A DNA stretch of 36,789 bases. Source: JBLNDG01 sp050261415 (GTDB taxonomy: Bacteria > Bacillota > Clostridia > Lutisporales > Lutisporaceae). Of this stretch, positions 25,641 through 34,113 are shown in pieces (within the stretch, counting starts at the first letter, position 1; each line of letters opens with the position of its first letter). Position numbers and translations under genes: made by a program. The stretch is from NCBI GenBank assembly GCA_050261415.1, contig JBLNDG010000043.1, positions 1-36,789 on the forward strand, written 5' to 3'. The notes beneath the pieces were generated by a model. The model was given only the letters and a program-made list of their open reading frames with translations. It was not told where the DNA came from and ran no database searches.

Positions 25641-26669
25641 ATGCCGTTGGAGATATATGGGGAAACAAACGAACCTTATATTAAAATATTTAATTCCCCG
25701 GTAATAGAATTGATATGTGCGGTGCATTTGCTTACTGATGCCGCACATCACCAGTATGAGCTTAAATGGGCGGAGGACGTGCTGTCCAAACTCACTCCGG
25801 AAGATTATAAAGCATTGGATAATTTGAAGATTTTTCCCGCAGGCGGTATGAATGTCCTTAATTTCGTGCTTGAAAGCGGCGAACTGAATTCGATACCGGC
25901 CTTTCTGGAGTATATAAAAAAAATAGATGTGCTTGATTTTTATTATTACCTGTTAAATGAAGAAATAGAAAAAGCCAAAATACAAAAGGCTTTTACGGAC
26001 AAAAAGGAAAGATACAAGATACAGGAAAAAATAAAATGGATTGTTAGCGATAATGAATTGATGGATTTCTTTGAGAATCCGGAAAAAATAAAACAGAATA
26101 CAGTACACATATACCGGAGGGTCCTTGAGAATGACTTTATGGCCAAGCTGGAACGCAGCAAGGATAAGATGGAGGCAGGGCTCCAGTATGTAAACAGCTT
26201 TAACAGCAAGGACAGTATAGAAGTAATACTTGAAAAGATTTCAGGGAGGCCAAGGAAGCTGTTCTCAGGCTTTAAGGAATACTATGTGATACCGTCATAT
26301 TTTGTATCGCCGCAAAGATGTATAAGGATTTTTTCCGGCGACAGGCTTTATGTTGTATTTGACTGCAGAGTTACACGGGATAAGAGGGAAGCGCTGCTGG
26401 ATGAATTATCCACGATTCTCAAAGTAATAGATGATAAGTCCAGACTGGAAATATTAAGGATACTTGTAAACAGCAAGAGTTATGGAAAGGCCATATCCGA
26501 CCTGGTCGGCATATCGACACCAACCGTATCCCACCATTTGGACATCTTGAAGCAAGCGGGCTTCATAAGAGAAGAAAAGATACGCAATATAAAATATTTC
26601 TACGCTGATAAGGAAAAGCTGAAAAAAGTAATAGATGATATAAACAAATATTTTTTCGGAGCGGATTAA
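25641..26669 (+). CDS. ArsR-family winged-helix regulator with long N-terminal region
   Basis: A 342-residue protein. The last ~90 residues are an ArsR-type winged helix: LKVIDDKSRLEILRILVNS, the recognition-helix segment GISTPTVSHHLDILKQAGFI, and a wing EEKIRNIKYFYADKEKLKK. The first ~250 residues are a mostly helical, charged domain that I do not recognise, with no Cys-based metal site of the ArsR/SmtB kind. Simple ArsR proteins are about 100 residues, so the N-terminal part is probably the sensing domain. The gene has its own promoter and two terminators and stands alone. The target is unknown; the inverted repeat at 26773-26822 is a candidate site only because it is nearby. Confidence 0.85.
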   Translation: MPLEIYGETNEPYIKIFNSPVIELICAVHLLTDAAHHQYELKWAEDVLSKLTPEDYKALDNLKIFPAGGMNVLNFVLESGELNSIPAFLEYIKKIDVLDFYYYLLNEEIEKAKIQKAFTDKKERYKIQEKIKWIVSDNELMDFFENPEKIKQNTVHIYRRVLENDFMAKLERSKDKMEAGLQYVNSFNSKDSIEVILEKISGRPRKLFSGFKEYYVIPSYFVSPQRCIRIFSGDRLYVVFDCRVTRDKREALLDELSTILKVIDDKSRLEILRILVNSKSYGKAISDLVGISTPTVSHHLDILKQAGFIREEKIRNIKYFYADKEKLKKVIDDINKYFFGAD

Positions 26670-26695
26670 GGTTGCATTTAGTGCAGCCTTTTTCA
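26668..26695 (+). terminator. First terminator after the ArsR-type gene
   Basis: AAGGTTGCA (26668-26676) pairs with TGCAGCCTT (26682-26690) with one G-U pair, followed by TTTC. It overlaps the stop codon. Confidence 0.78.
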
Positions 26696-26727
26696 TTAGT
26701 GGGCATTCTACCAAAGTAGAATCAGTT

Positions 26728-26762
26728 AAAAGCTCGGAGGCTCGATGCCTCCGAGCTTTTAT
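26728..26762. terminator. Second, strong terminator (likely bidirectional)
   Basis: AAAAGCTCGGAGGC (26728-26741) and GCCTCCGAGCTTTT (26747-26760) form a perfect 14-bp stem with loop TCGAT. A-runs and T-runs on either side allow use in both directions. Confidence 0.9.
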
Positions 26763-26772
26763 TAAAAATTTA

Positions 26773-26822
26773 TTATATACAACATAAATTAAAAGGGAAT
26801 TTTATATTTATGTTGTATATAA
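26773..26822. repeat. Perfect 17-bp inverted repeat upstream of dgt
   Basis: TTATATACAACATAAAT (26773-26789) and ATTTATGTTGTATATAA (26806-26822) are exact inverted repeats separated by 16 bp. There is no T-run, and it lies just after a strong terminator and about 110 bp before the dgt start. It may be an operator or a small element's ends. Confidence 0.8.
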
Positions 26823-26934
26823 CATTTACAGAGTATTATCAGTTGCAAATATAACAAGTTTCAGGAAAAGACCTAAAACTATTTAAAACAAATGGTTGTT
26901 GTGAATAATAAGATTTGCAAGTGGGGATGGTTAT

Positions 26935-27933
26935 ATGAATATCAGGGAAATAACCGAGAATCTGGAGAGGCAAAACCTTTCAGAATATGCAGTACTAAGC
27001 GCTGAATCAAAGGGACGGCTTGTGGAAGAGGAAAAGTGTGAAATAAGGACTGATTTTCAAAGGGACAGGGACAGGATTATTCATTCCAAAGCATTCAGAA
27101 GACTAAAACACAAGACCCAGGTTTTTATTGCTCCTGAAGGAGACCACTACAGGACAAGACTTACACACACTCTTGAAGTATCACAGATTGCACGGACTAT
27201 AGCAAGGGCTCTCAGATTGAATGAAGATCTGACTGAAGCCATAGCACTTGGACATGACCTGGGGCATACTCCTTTTGGCCATGCTGGAGAAAGAGTGCTG
27301 AATGAGCTTCATCCCGGAGGCTTCAAGCATAATGAGCAAAGCCTCAGAGTAGTGGATATCCTTGAGGGAGGCACAGGGCTGAACCTCACCTATGAGGTCA
27401 GGGACGGAATATTAAAGCATACAGGCAGCGAAGAAGCTGAGACTCTGGAAGGAAGAATTGTAGCTATTTCAGATAGGATCGCATATATAAACCATGATAT
27501 TGATGATGCATTGAGGGGAGGAATTATTGATATAAGCAGTATTCCTGACAACTGTCTCAATGTATTGGGATATACCCACAAGAATCGTATAAACGCTATG
27601 ATTTTTGATATTATAAACGAAAGTTTGGGTAAGAACGGCATTTTTATGAGTGAAAACACAAGAAAAGCAACTGACGACCTTAGAAATTTCATGTTTGACA
27701 AGGTATATATAGGTTCTAAAGCAAAGGTCGAAGAAAAAAAGACCAGGAATATCATAATTGAGCTGTATCATTACTATCTTGAGCATCCTGAAGAACTTCC
27801 CGCCGAGTATTTTAATGCTCAGGAGGGAATAGAGCAGGACCGGGGTGTGTGCGATTATATTGCTGGGATGTCGGATAGTTTTGCAATCAATACTTTTACA
27901 AGGCTTTTCATACCTTCACCATGGCAGGTTTGA
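26935..27933 (+). CDS. dgt: Deoxyguanosinetriphosphate triphosphohydrolase-like protein (dGTPase)
   Basis: A 332-residue HD-domain enzyme that removes triphosphate from dGTP or related dNTPs. The signature RDRDRIIHSKAFRRLKHKTQVF (first His at residue 50) is followed by TRLTHTLEVSQIARTIARAL with His78 and the metal-binding pair His107-Asp108 in ALGHDLGHTPFGHAGE. A further conserved Asp lies in AISDRIAYINHDIDDA. Length is that of the shorter Bacillota dGTPase-like group. The start has GTGGGGATGG upstream. It lies just before the yqxD-dnaG-sigA block, a common neighbourhood in Clostridia that suits a role in DNA-precursor quality control. Confidence 0.95.
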   Translation: MNIREITENLERQNLSEYAVLSAESKGRLVEEEKCEIRTDFQRDRDRIIHSKAFRRLKHKTQVFIAPEGDHYRTRLTHTLEVSQIARTIARALRLNEDLTEAIALGHDLGHTPFGHAGERVLNELHPGGFKHNEQSLRVVDILEGGTGLNLTYEVRDGILKHTGSEEAETLEGRIVAISDRIAYINHDIDDALRGGIIDISSIPDNCLNVLGYTHKNRINAMIFDIINESLGKNGIFMSENTRKATDDLRNFMFDKVYIGSKAKVEEKKTRNIIIELYHYYLEHPEELPAEYFNAQEGIEQDRGVCDYIAGMSDSFAINTFTRLFIPSPWQV

Positions 27934-28043
27934 AATTAAAAGAAAAAATATATAAAATTTTGAAGGAAATTTAAAATGTATGTCGAATAATTCTAAACTC
28001 GACACTCTATTTTTTACTAATTGAAAAAAGAACAGGTGCGTTG

Positions 28044-28499
28044 ATGAAAATACTTGTGGACGGGGATGCTTGCCCCGCAACGGGAATAATTGAAAAAGCA
28101 GCAGCGGAGCTTGGAGTAAAAGTCTTTTTTTTTCACAGCACAAGCCACTACAGTAATATGTCGCATAATGGTGCAGTGGAAATAATTATGGTAGATAATG
28201 TATCACAGGCTGTTGACATGGCAATAATTAATAAGGCATCAGAGGGTGATATTGTAGTAACCGGAGACTTTGGACTTGCTTCCCTCGCATTGTCGAAAAA
28301 AGCCTTTGCGGTGTCCTTCAACGGGAAAATATATACTGATGATAATATAGACAGACTGCTTTTTGAAAGACACATTGCAAGTGTCATTCGCAGAGGCGGC
28401 GGGAGGACAAAAGGTCCGGTCAAAAGAAGCCGCGAAGATGACCTAAACTTTGATAAATCAATAAGATTTCTTATTTTTAAAATGCATAGGAAAGTATAA
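28044..28499 (+). CDS. YqxD/YaiI family protein (DUF188, NYN-like)
   Basis: A 151-residue DUF188 protein. Family landmarks are the N-terminal KILVDGDACPA, the middle GDIVVTGDFGLASLALSKKA, and the C-terminal RRGGGRTKGPVKRSREDD. The acidic residues resemble PIN/NYN nuclease folds, but no activity is established. I choose the ATG at 28044 over an adjacent TTG at 28041, with AGGTG as ribosome binding site. A gene of this family also lies upstream of dnaG in Bacillus, so the order is conserved. Confidence 0.9.
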   Translation: MKILVDGDACPATGIIEKAAAELGVKVFFFHSTSHYSNMSHNGAVEIIMVDNVSQAVDMAIINKASEGDIVVTGDFGLASLALSKKAFAVSFNGKIYTDDNIDRLLFERHIASVIRRGGGRTKGPVKRSREDDLNFDKSIRFLIFKMHRKV

Positions 28500-28561
28500 A
28501 TTACCTTAGCGTGACCTTTCCGTTAAATGCATTTCATAAAAGGCATCCTTGATCGTTAAAA

Positions 28562-28570
28562 TGTTATAAT
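28562..28570 (+). promoter_or_regulatory. Possible extended -10 promoter of dnaG-sigA
   Basis: TGTTATAAT gives a perfect TATAAT (28565-28570) with the TGn extension. There is no clear -35 box at the expected distance (CATCCT). It lies 136 bp before the dnaG start codon. Confidence 0.5.
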
Positions 28571-28705
28571 AAAAGCCTTTTTTAAAAATATGAAGGATAT
28601 TTAAATTATATGGAGAATAATTATATAATTACGCAACTCCGTAGCTCAAAACAATGGTAAATGAAGCAGCGGCGCTGCATTAAATATTAAAGGTGGAATA
28701 AAAAG

Positions 28706-30475
28706 ATGCTTTTCTCAGAAGATAAGATTTCTGAGATAATCGGAAAAAATGACATAGTGGATGTAATTTCGGAATATATGAATTTAAAAAGGAGCGGAAG
28801 TAATTATACAAGCTTGTGCCCTTTTCATTCCGAGAAAACACCTTCCTTCAGTATATCTTCATCGAAGCAGATATTCCATTGCTTCGGATGCGGAGTGGGT
28901 GGAAATGTTATTACATTTGTTCAAAAGATAGAAAGAATAAGTTATGTAGAAGCGTTGAAGATGCTGGCTGAGAGAGCCGGCATACAGCTTGATGAGAACA
29001 GGGACCCCAAGGAGCTTGAAAAGGCAAAGCTTAGGAAATCACTGTACAGACTGAATACAGAGGCAGCAAGATACTTTTACAGCAAGCTTGTCCCAGGCTC
29101 AAAACCCATGGAGTATCTGAGCAGAAGAGGTTTAAGCGAATCAGTAATTAAAAAATTCGGACTGGGTTACGCTCCTGACGGATGGCATCAATTGCTGGAT
29201 TATCTCAAAAATAAAGGTTTTAGCACAGATTTGATATATAAGGCCGGCCTTATAGCAAAGGCCAAGGATGGAGAACGATACTACGACAAATTCAGGAACA
29301 GGGTAATGTTTCCGATTATTGACCTCAAAGGCAATGTAATAGCCTTCGGGGGAAGAGTGATGGATGATTCGAAGCCCAAATACCTGAATTCACCGGACAC
29401 TCCGGTATTCAACAAGGGCTATAACATATACGGTCTGAACCTGGTAAAAAAAGTGACAAACCTAGAGAACATAATTGTTGTTGAAGGTTACATGGATGCC
29501 ATATCGCTGCATCAGTTCGGCATTTCAAATGCTGTTGCATCATTGGGCACCGCTTTTACCGAGAACCAGGCAAAGCTTTTGAAAAGGTTTTCAAATGAGA
29601 TAATAATATCTTACGATGCGGACCTTGCAGGGCAGACTGCCACTATGAAAGGGTTGTCCATTCTTGAAAAAGAGGGCTGCAATGTAAAAGTTCTGAGTAT
29701 TCCAAGCGGCAAGGACCCTGATGAATACATCAGAAAAGAAGGCGAAGAAGCTTTCAGGGATAGGATTAAAAAGAGCATATCCCTTATTGAATATAAGATA
29801 GAAAGCATTAAAAAGGGACTGGATATCAACAATATTCAGGACCGGATCAAATTCACAAAGGGCTTTTCGGAGATTTTGAAAGATGTGGAAAGCAATGTGG
29901 AAGTTGATGCTTATATAAATAAATATTCCAAAATAATGCAGGTTAATGAAACTGCTGTTTATGCAGAGCTTAACAGGCTAAGAGGAAAGAATAAAAATGG
30001 AAATAATAAACATAATATAGTAAATGGCAAAAAAACAGAGCCTCAATTGAAAAAAGGGGAAATTATTGCAGAGATATACCTACTTAATATATGTATTTAT
30101 TATTTCGAGAAAGCAAAAAATATTTTTGAACTCATAGAACCATCCGATTTTTCCAGCGGGCTTCATTCAAAGCTTGCTGAGATAATAAAAAATAAAGCTA
30201 ATGGCGGGAAACCAGTAACAGCTGGAGAAATAATAGGTTTTTTCGAAAGTGATGAAGAAAAAACAAAGATCGCCGATATATTCGGTTACCAGCTGCCTGA
30301 TATGGATATAGACCGTCTTATTAAATCAAGTGTTGACAAAATGAAGCAATCAAGGCAGGGTAGAAGGATTCAGGATTTGATAGACAAAATGAATGAATTG
30401 TATCAAGCCGGAGATAAAACAGAAGCAAATAAGATTTTTGTTGAGATTCAAGAACTACAAAAGAAGAAGAGGTAG
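28706..30475 (+). CDS. dnaG: DNA primase
   Basis: A 589-residue primase that makes RNA primers at the replication fork. The CHC2 zinc-binding domain has Cys38, His41, Cys59 and Cys62 (CPFH ... CFGC). The catalytic RNA-polymerase core includes FRNRVMFPIIDLKGNVIAFGGRV, and the Toprim domain has VVEGYMDAISLHQ and SYDADLAGQTA. The C-terminal part, about 430-589, is the helicase-interacting region. Length is normal. The ribosome binding site is AAAGGTGG, and sigA follows by 23 bp, the classic macromolecular synthesis operon order. Confidence 0.97.
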   Translation: MLFSEDKISEIIGKNDIVDVISEYMNLKRSGSNYTSLCPFHSEKTPSFSISSSKQIFHCFGCGVGGNVITFVQKIERISYVEALKMLAERAGIQLDENRDPKELEKAKLRKSLYRLNTEAARYFYSKLVPGSKPMEYLSRRGLSESVIKKFGLGYAPDGWHQLLDYLKNKGFSTDLIYKAGLIAKAKDGERYYDKFRNRVMFPIIDLKGNVIAFGGRVMDDSKPKYLNSPDTPVFNKGYNIYGLNLVKKVTNLENIIVVEGYMDAISLHQFGISNAVASLGTAFTENQAKLLKRFSNEIIISYDADLAGQTATMKGLSILEKEGCNVKVLSIPSGKDPDEYIRKEGEEAFRDRIKKSISLIEYKIESIKKGLDINNIQDRIKFTKGFSEILKDVESNVEVDAYINKYSKIMQVNETAVYAELNRLRGKNKNGNNKHNIVNGKKTEPQLKKGEIIAEIYLLNICIYYFEKAKNIFELIEPSDFSSGLHSKLAEIIKNKANGGKPVTAGEIIGFFESDEEKTKIADIFGYQLPDMDIDRLIKSSVDKMKQSRQGRRIQDLIDKMNELYQAGDKTEANKIFVEIQELQKKKR

Positions 30476-30498
30476 TTTCCGGAAGGGAGGGGATAACG

Positions 30499-31590
30499 TT
30501 GAAAACAGAAGATCTTAAAATGGCATACATTAAGGAGCTTGTAGACAAGGGCAAAAAAAATGGTATGCTGACATATAAAGAAATAATGGACACCTTCGAA
30601 GAAGTAGAAATGGATCCTGAGCAAATAGATAAGTTATATGAGTATTTGGAAACTAAGGGTATTGATGTAGTTGGTGCCATGGACAGCGATATGGATATAC
30701 CAACTCTTGATGAAGAAGATTCTGAAGAAGTAGACCTTGACATTTCGGTTCCTGAGGGAATTAGCATAGACGATCCTGTTAGGATGTACCTTAAGGAAAT
30801 CGGTAAGGTGCCGCTTTTAAACCCCGAAGAAGAAATTGAACTTGCAAAGAGAATCAGGAAAAACGATCAGGAGGCAAAAAAGAAGCTTACCGAAGCCAAC
30901 CTTCGACTTGTTGTAAGTATTGCAAAAAGATATGTTGGAAGGGGTATGCTGTTCCTGGATTTGATACAGGAAGGTAACCTTGGCCTTATTAAAGCAGTTG
31001 AGAAATTTGAATACACAAAGGGTTTTAAGTTCAGTACCTATGCAACATGGTGGATTAGACAGGCCATAACGAGAGCAATAGCGGATCAGGCCAGAACAAT
31101 ACGTATACCTGTTCATATGGTGGAGACAATAAATAAGCTTATTAGAGTTTCAAGGCAGCTTTTGCAGGAGCTTGGAAGAGATCCACAGCCTGACGAAATA
31201 GCAGCCGAAATGGGTATGTCAGAGGAAAAAGTCAGGGAAATAATGAAAATAGCACAAGAGCCGGTTTCGCTTGAAACCCCGATAGGTGAGGAAGAAGACA
31301 GCCATCTTGGTGATTTCATCCCCGATGAGGATGCACCTGCACCTGCAGAATCCGCAGCTTTCACGCTTCTTAAGGAGCAGCTGATGGAGGTACTTGATAC
31401 TCTAACACCGAGAGAAGAGAAGGTCCTTAAGCTTCGATTCGGTCTTGAAGATGGAAGAGCGCGCACTTTGGAGGAAGTTGGAAAGGAATTCAATGTTACC
31501 AGAGAGCGTATAAGGCAGATTGAAGCGAAGGCTTTGAGAAAACTTAGACATCCAAGCAGAAGTAAAAAGCTGAAGGATTTTCTGGAATAA
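30499..31590 (+). CDS. sigA: Primary sigma factor (sigma-A/RpoD)
   Basis: A 363-residue housekeeping sigma factor. An acidic region 1.1 is followed by region 1.2 (DPVRMYLKEIGKVPLLNPEEE), region 2 with KRYVGRGMLFLDLIQEGNLGL and the -10-melting segment FSTYATWWIRQAITRAI, region 3, and region 4 with TPREEKVLKLRFGLEDG and the -35-binding helix VTRERIRQIEAKALRKLR. The first start is a TTG at 30499 with GGAAGGGAGG eight bases upstream; an ATG seven codons later is an alternative. Length resembles Bacillus SigA rather than long RpoD proteins. Confidence 0.97.
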   Translation: MKTEDLKMAYIKELVDKGKKNGMLTYKEIMDTFEEVEMDPEQIDKLYEYLETKGIDVVGAMDSDMDIPTLDEEDSEEVDLDISVPEGISIDDPVRMYLKEIGKVPLLNPEEEIELAKRIRKNDQEAKKKLTEANLRLVVSIAKRYVGRGMLFLDLIQEGNLGLIKAVEKFEYTKGFKFSTYATWWIRQAITRAIADQARTIRIPVHMVETINKLIRVSRQLLQELGRDPQPDEIAAEMGMSEEKVREIMKIAQEPVSLETPIGEEEDSHLGDFIPDEDAPAPAESAAFTLLKEQLMEVLDTLTPREEKVLKLRFGLEDGRARTLEEVGKEFNVTRERIRQIEAKALRKLRHPSRSKKLKDFLE

Positions 31591-31628
31591 AGATTTCAAA
31601 AAAATGCAGCAATCGCTTAATTTTACTG

Positions 31629-31657
31629 TTGACTTTCTAAATGAAAGTTAGTAAAAT
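31629..31657 (+). promoter_or_regulatory. Promoter of the tRNA pair
   Basis: TTGACT (31629-31634) and TAAAAT (31652-31657) are separated by exactly 17 bp, 21 bp before the first tRNA. Confidence 0.82.
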
Positions 31658-31677
31658 AGTATTTGTCAGTTCGAAGT

Positions 31678-31753
31678 TCCTCAATAGCTCAGTCGGTAGA
31701 GCATGCGGCTGTTAACCGCAGGGTCGTTGGTTCGAGTCCAACTTGGGGAGCCA
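31678..31753 (+). tRNA. tRNA-Asn (GTT)
   Basis: A complete cloverleaf. Acceptor TCCTCAA pairs with TTGGGGA, the anticodon loop is CTGTTAA, giving GTT for Asn, and the T-arm has GGTTCGAGTCC. The CCA end is encoded (31751-31753). Confidence 0.97.
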
Positions 31754-31758
31754 AATTA

Positions 31759-31835
31759 GGGCCTTTAGCTCAGTTGGTTAGAGCAACCGGCTCATAACCG
31801 GTTGGTCCGGGGTTCGAGTCCCTGAAGGCCCACCA
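31759..31835 (+). tRNA. tRNA with CAT anticodon, probably tRNA-Ile2 (lysidine)
   Basis: A complete cloverleaf. Acceptor GGGCCTT pairs with AAGGCCC, the anticodon loop is CTCATAA, and CCA is encoded. The paired first base rules out the initiator type. C4-G69 and C5-G68 in the acceptor stem match the known features read by TilS, and the overall sequence is close to the B. subtilis Ile2 form as I recall it. Software would usually call it Met. Confidence 0.9.
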
Positions 31836-31850
31836 TATATGCAAATTATA

Positions 31851-31880
31851 ATACCTGATACAATGTATCAGGTATTTTTG
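31851..31880. terminator. Terminator after the tRNA pair
   Basis: ATACCTGATA (31851-31860) and TATCAGGTAT (31866-31875) form a perfect 10-bp stem followed by TTTTG. The end of a small minus-strand ORF runs into it, so it may work for both. Confidence 0.88.
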
Positions 31881-32065
31881 TCTTGTTCACCACTTATAAG
31901 AGGATTGTCACTTTCACAGTCCTGTCTGTCGATTATGTCATTGATAACATCCATTGTCTGCAGCTGATTGGAAAGCCTTTCGGCCTCCTCCTCCCACTCC
32001 TTGGTCGTGCCGCCCCATTTGAACTTTTGAATGATATCAGGGTTAATTTTCATTTTCTTGCTCAT
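31868..32065 (-). CDS. Small hypothetical protein, 65 residues
   Basis: I do not recognise this protein. The start chosen is an ATG with GGAGGG six bases upstream; another ATG two codons earlier touches that site and is unlikely. The product is very hydrophilic and acidic toward the C-terminus, has a probable amphipathic helix (KEWEEEAERLSNQLQTMDVINDIID), one Cys, and no signal or membrane segment. The stop codon falls in the arm of the tRNA terminator, which also suits this strand. The good ribosome binding site and terminator support a real gene, but no homology can be claimed. Confidence 0.55.
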   Translation of the reverse strand: MSKKMKINPDIIQKFKWGGTTKEWEEEAERLSNQLQTMDVINDIIDRQDCESDNPLISGEQDKNT

Positions 32066-32242
32066 TGCCATCCCTCCATAATATATACAGGTTTGGAAGC
32101 ATTAAGCTGTTATACTTCCATTGTATGTATGCCACTCATAACCCGGTAATAATATTTTTCTCATATTTTAATAAAAAAATAAGGAAAGTATAGTATAATA
32201 AAATATAATATTTTGTGAAACATAATATTTGGGCGCAAGAGG

Positions 32243-32944
32243 ATGATGATTTTGGAGCTGTCACCAAGGCTTAATAAAATTGCAGAGAGCATAAGAGGGT
32301 ATGAGTCAGTTGCCGATATAGGTTCCGACCATGCTTATCTGCCTATTTATCTGATAAAAGAGGGCATTGTAAAAAAGGCGGTAGCATCCGACATAAACAA
32401 AGGGCCGGTTGAAACAGCGAAAAAAAAGATGAGACAGCATGGCATTGAGGCTGGGATAGATGTAAGGCGCGGTAACGGTCTTGAGGTAATAAGCCCTGGA
32501 GAGACAGATGTAATTGTAATAGCAGGCATGGGCGGAATATTGATAAGGGAAATTCTCGAAAGGGACGGCAAGGTTGCAGAAAGTGCAAAGCTTTTGGTGA
32601 TTCAACCTATGAGGGATTCAGACAAGGTAAGAAAGTGGCTTTTTGAAAAAGGCTTTGGTATAATTGATGAAGAGCTTATTAAGGAAGAGGACAGGATATA
32701 TGAAATAATCTGGGCAAAACCGGGTTATGAAAGCAGAAAGACTGAAAGAGAGATGCTGGTAGGAGATTTGATAGTAGAAAAGAAGCATCCACTGGCAGCA
32801 GAATTCATAGATAAAAAGGTAAAAGAACTGGAGAAGGTAGTATCCGATTTAGCGGACAAGGATACTGAAAACTCCAGAAAAAGGACAGAAGAGTGTAAAC
32901 GGCTTCTGAAGTATTATAGGGAGGTAAAACAGTGGGTACAATAA
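32243..32944 (+). CDS. trmK: tRNA (adenine-22-N1)-methyltransferase
   Basis: A 233-residue SAM-dependent enzyme that methylates A22 of tRNA. It has the Rossmann motif VADIGSDHAYLPIYL near residue 23, the DINKGPVETAKKKM loop, and the catalytic-region segment IVIAGMGGILIREIL near 92, followed by a coiled C-terminal domain, as in TrmK. The exact start is uncertain: AAGAGG abuts the ATG at 32243, so ATG 32246 or TTG 32252 may be used. It overlaps the next gene by 13 bp, indicating translational coupling. In Bacillus the same pair (trmK-yqfO) lies near sigA. Confidence 0.93.
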   Translation: MMILELSPRLNKIAESIRGYESVADIGSDHAYLPIYLIKEGIVKKAVASDINKGPVETAKKKMRQHGIEAGIDVRRGNGLEVISPGETDVIVIAGMGGILIREILERDGKVAESAKLLVIQPMRDSDKVRKWLFEKGFGIIDEELIKEEDRIYEIIWAKPGYESRKTEREMLVGDLIVEKKHPLAAEFIDKKVKELEKVVSDLADKDTENSRKRTEECKRLLKYYREVKQWVQ

Positions 32945-34053
32945 AATGCCAGACTATAGCCAATATATTGGAAGAGATAGCTCCCAGAAAACTTGCAGAA
33001 GAATGGGATAATGTAGGGCTGCTTGTAGGAAACGGAAAGCAGACGGTCAGAAAGCTGATGGTTAGCCTGGATGTACCTGAATGGGTAGTGGAAGAGGCTG
33101 TAGAAAACGGTGTGGATATGATTGTATGTCATCATCCTATTATTTTTAACGGTATTAAAAGGGTAAGCACAGATAATTCAACAGGAAGAAAGATTATTAA
33201 CCTAATTCAAAATAACATTTCACTGTACTGTATGCATACAAATTATGATATTGCTGCAGGAGGTCTAAACGATATATTTACAAGACAAATGGGCTTTAAA
33301 AGTTTTGATGTAATTGAAGCTACATATAAAGAGAAGTTATATAAAATAGTTGTTTTTGTACCCGAAGGCCATGAGGAAAAGGTTATGGACGCTATGTGCA
33401 ATGCCGGAGCCGGGTTTATAGGCAAATACAGCAGATGTACCTTCAGGGCGAAAGGGACCGGAACCTTTGAACCTCAGGAAGGAACAAAACCTTTTATAGG
33501 TACAAAGGGAAAACTGGAAAGTGCAGCTGAATTCAGGCTTGAAACAATTGTACCCGAAAAGCTTTTAAATAAAGTAACTAAAGAGATGTTGAAGGCGCAC
33601 CCTTACGAGGAAGTTGCTTATGATATTTTTGAAACTGTTAATGACGGAAATGTATTGGGACTCGGAAGACTGGCAGAACTTGAGAAGGAAATAAAATTAT
33701 CCCAATATGCGGAAACAGTGAAGAACATTCTTGGTGCAAACCATATCAGATATGCGGGAGATCCGGAGAAAGCGGTAAAAAAGGTTGCGTTGCTTAACGG
33801 CAGCGGAAACAAGTTTGTCAGTGATGCGCGTTTTGCCGGAGCTGATGTTCTTGTTACAGGCGATATGCAGTACCACCAGATTCTTGATGCCCTTGAAATG
33901 GGGTTATGTGTAATAGACGCAGGTCATTATGCAACAGAAAAGATAATGATAAGCTCAATTGCGGAATACTTAAGAAATAGGCTTAGTGAGCAAAAATATG
34001 ACGTTGAGGTTATAAAATCAAATTCGAATATTGATTTACTAAGATTGATATAG
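32932..34053 (+). CDS. Nif3-family dinuclear-metal protein (YqfO type)
   Basis: A 373-residue Nif3-like protein. The start is GTG at 32932 with GGAGGT six bases upstream, inside the end of trmK. The N-terminal half has the metal-site residues His67/His68 in IVCHHPIIFNG and His102 in YCMHTNYDIAAGGLND. The C-terminal half has VLVTGDMQYHQILDALEMG and IDAGHYATEK, which complete the two-metal centre. The middle, about residues 135-240, is the CutA1-like insertion (KIVVFVPEGHEEKVMDAM) found in Bacillus YqfO. The family forms toroidal hexamers and its function is not firmly known. Confidence 0.93.
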   Translation: MGTIKCQTIANILEEIAPRKLAEEWDNVGLLVGNGKQTVRKLMVSLDVPEWVVEEAVENGVDMIVCHHPIIFNGIKRVSTDNSTGRKIINLIQNNISLYCMHTNYDIAAGGLNDIFTRQMGFKSFDVIEATYKEKLYKIVVFVPEGHEEKVMDAMCNAGAGFIGKYSRCTFRAKGTGTFEPQEGTKPFIGTKGKLESAAEFRLETIVPEKLLNKVTKEMLKAHPYEEVAYDIFETVNDGNVLGLGRLAELEKEIKLSQYAETVKNILGANHIRYAGDPEKAVKKVALLNGSGNKFVSDARFAGADVLVTGDMQYHQILDALEMGLCVIDAGHYATEKIMISSIAEYLRNRLSEQKYDVEVIKSNSNIDLLRLI

Positions 34054-34087
34054 GAATAGCAATAGCTGTTCCTATTTATATTTTTAA
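34051..34087 (+). terminator. Terminator-like hairpin after the Nif3-family gene
   Basis: TAGGAATAGC (34051-34060) pairs with GCTGTTCCTA (34065-34074) with one G-U pair, followed by TTTATATTTTT. It overlaps the stop codon and may reduce read-through into the zinc-ribbon gene. Confidence 0.65.
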
Positions 34088-34113
34088 AATTAAATTTCAA
34101 GGAGAGATTATTT

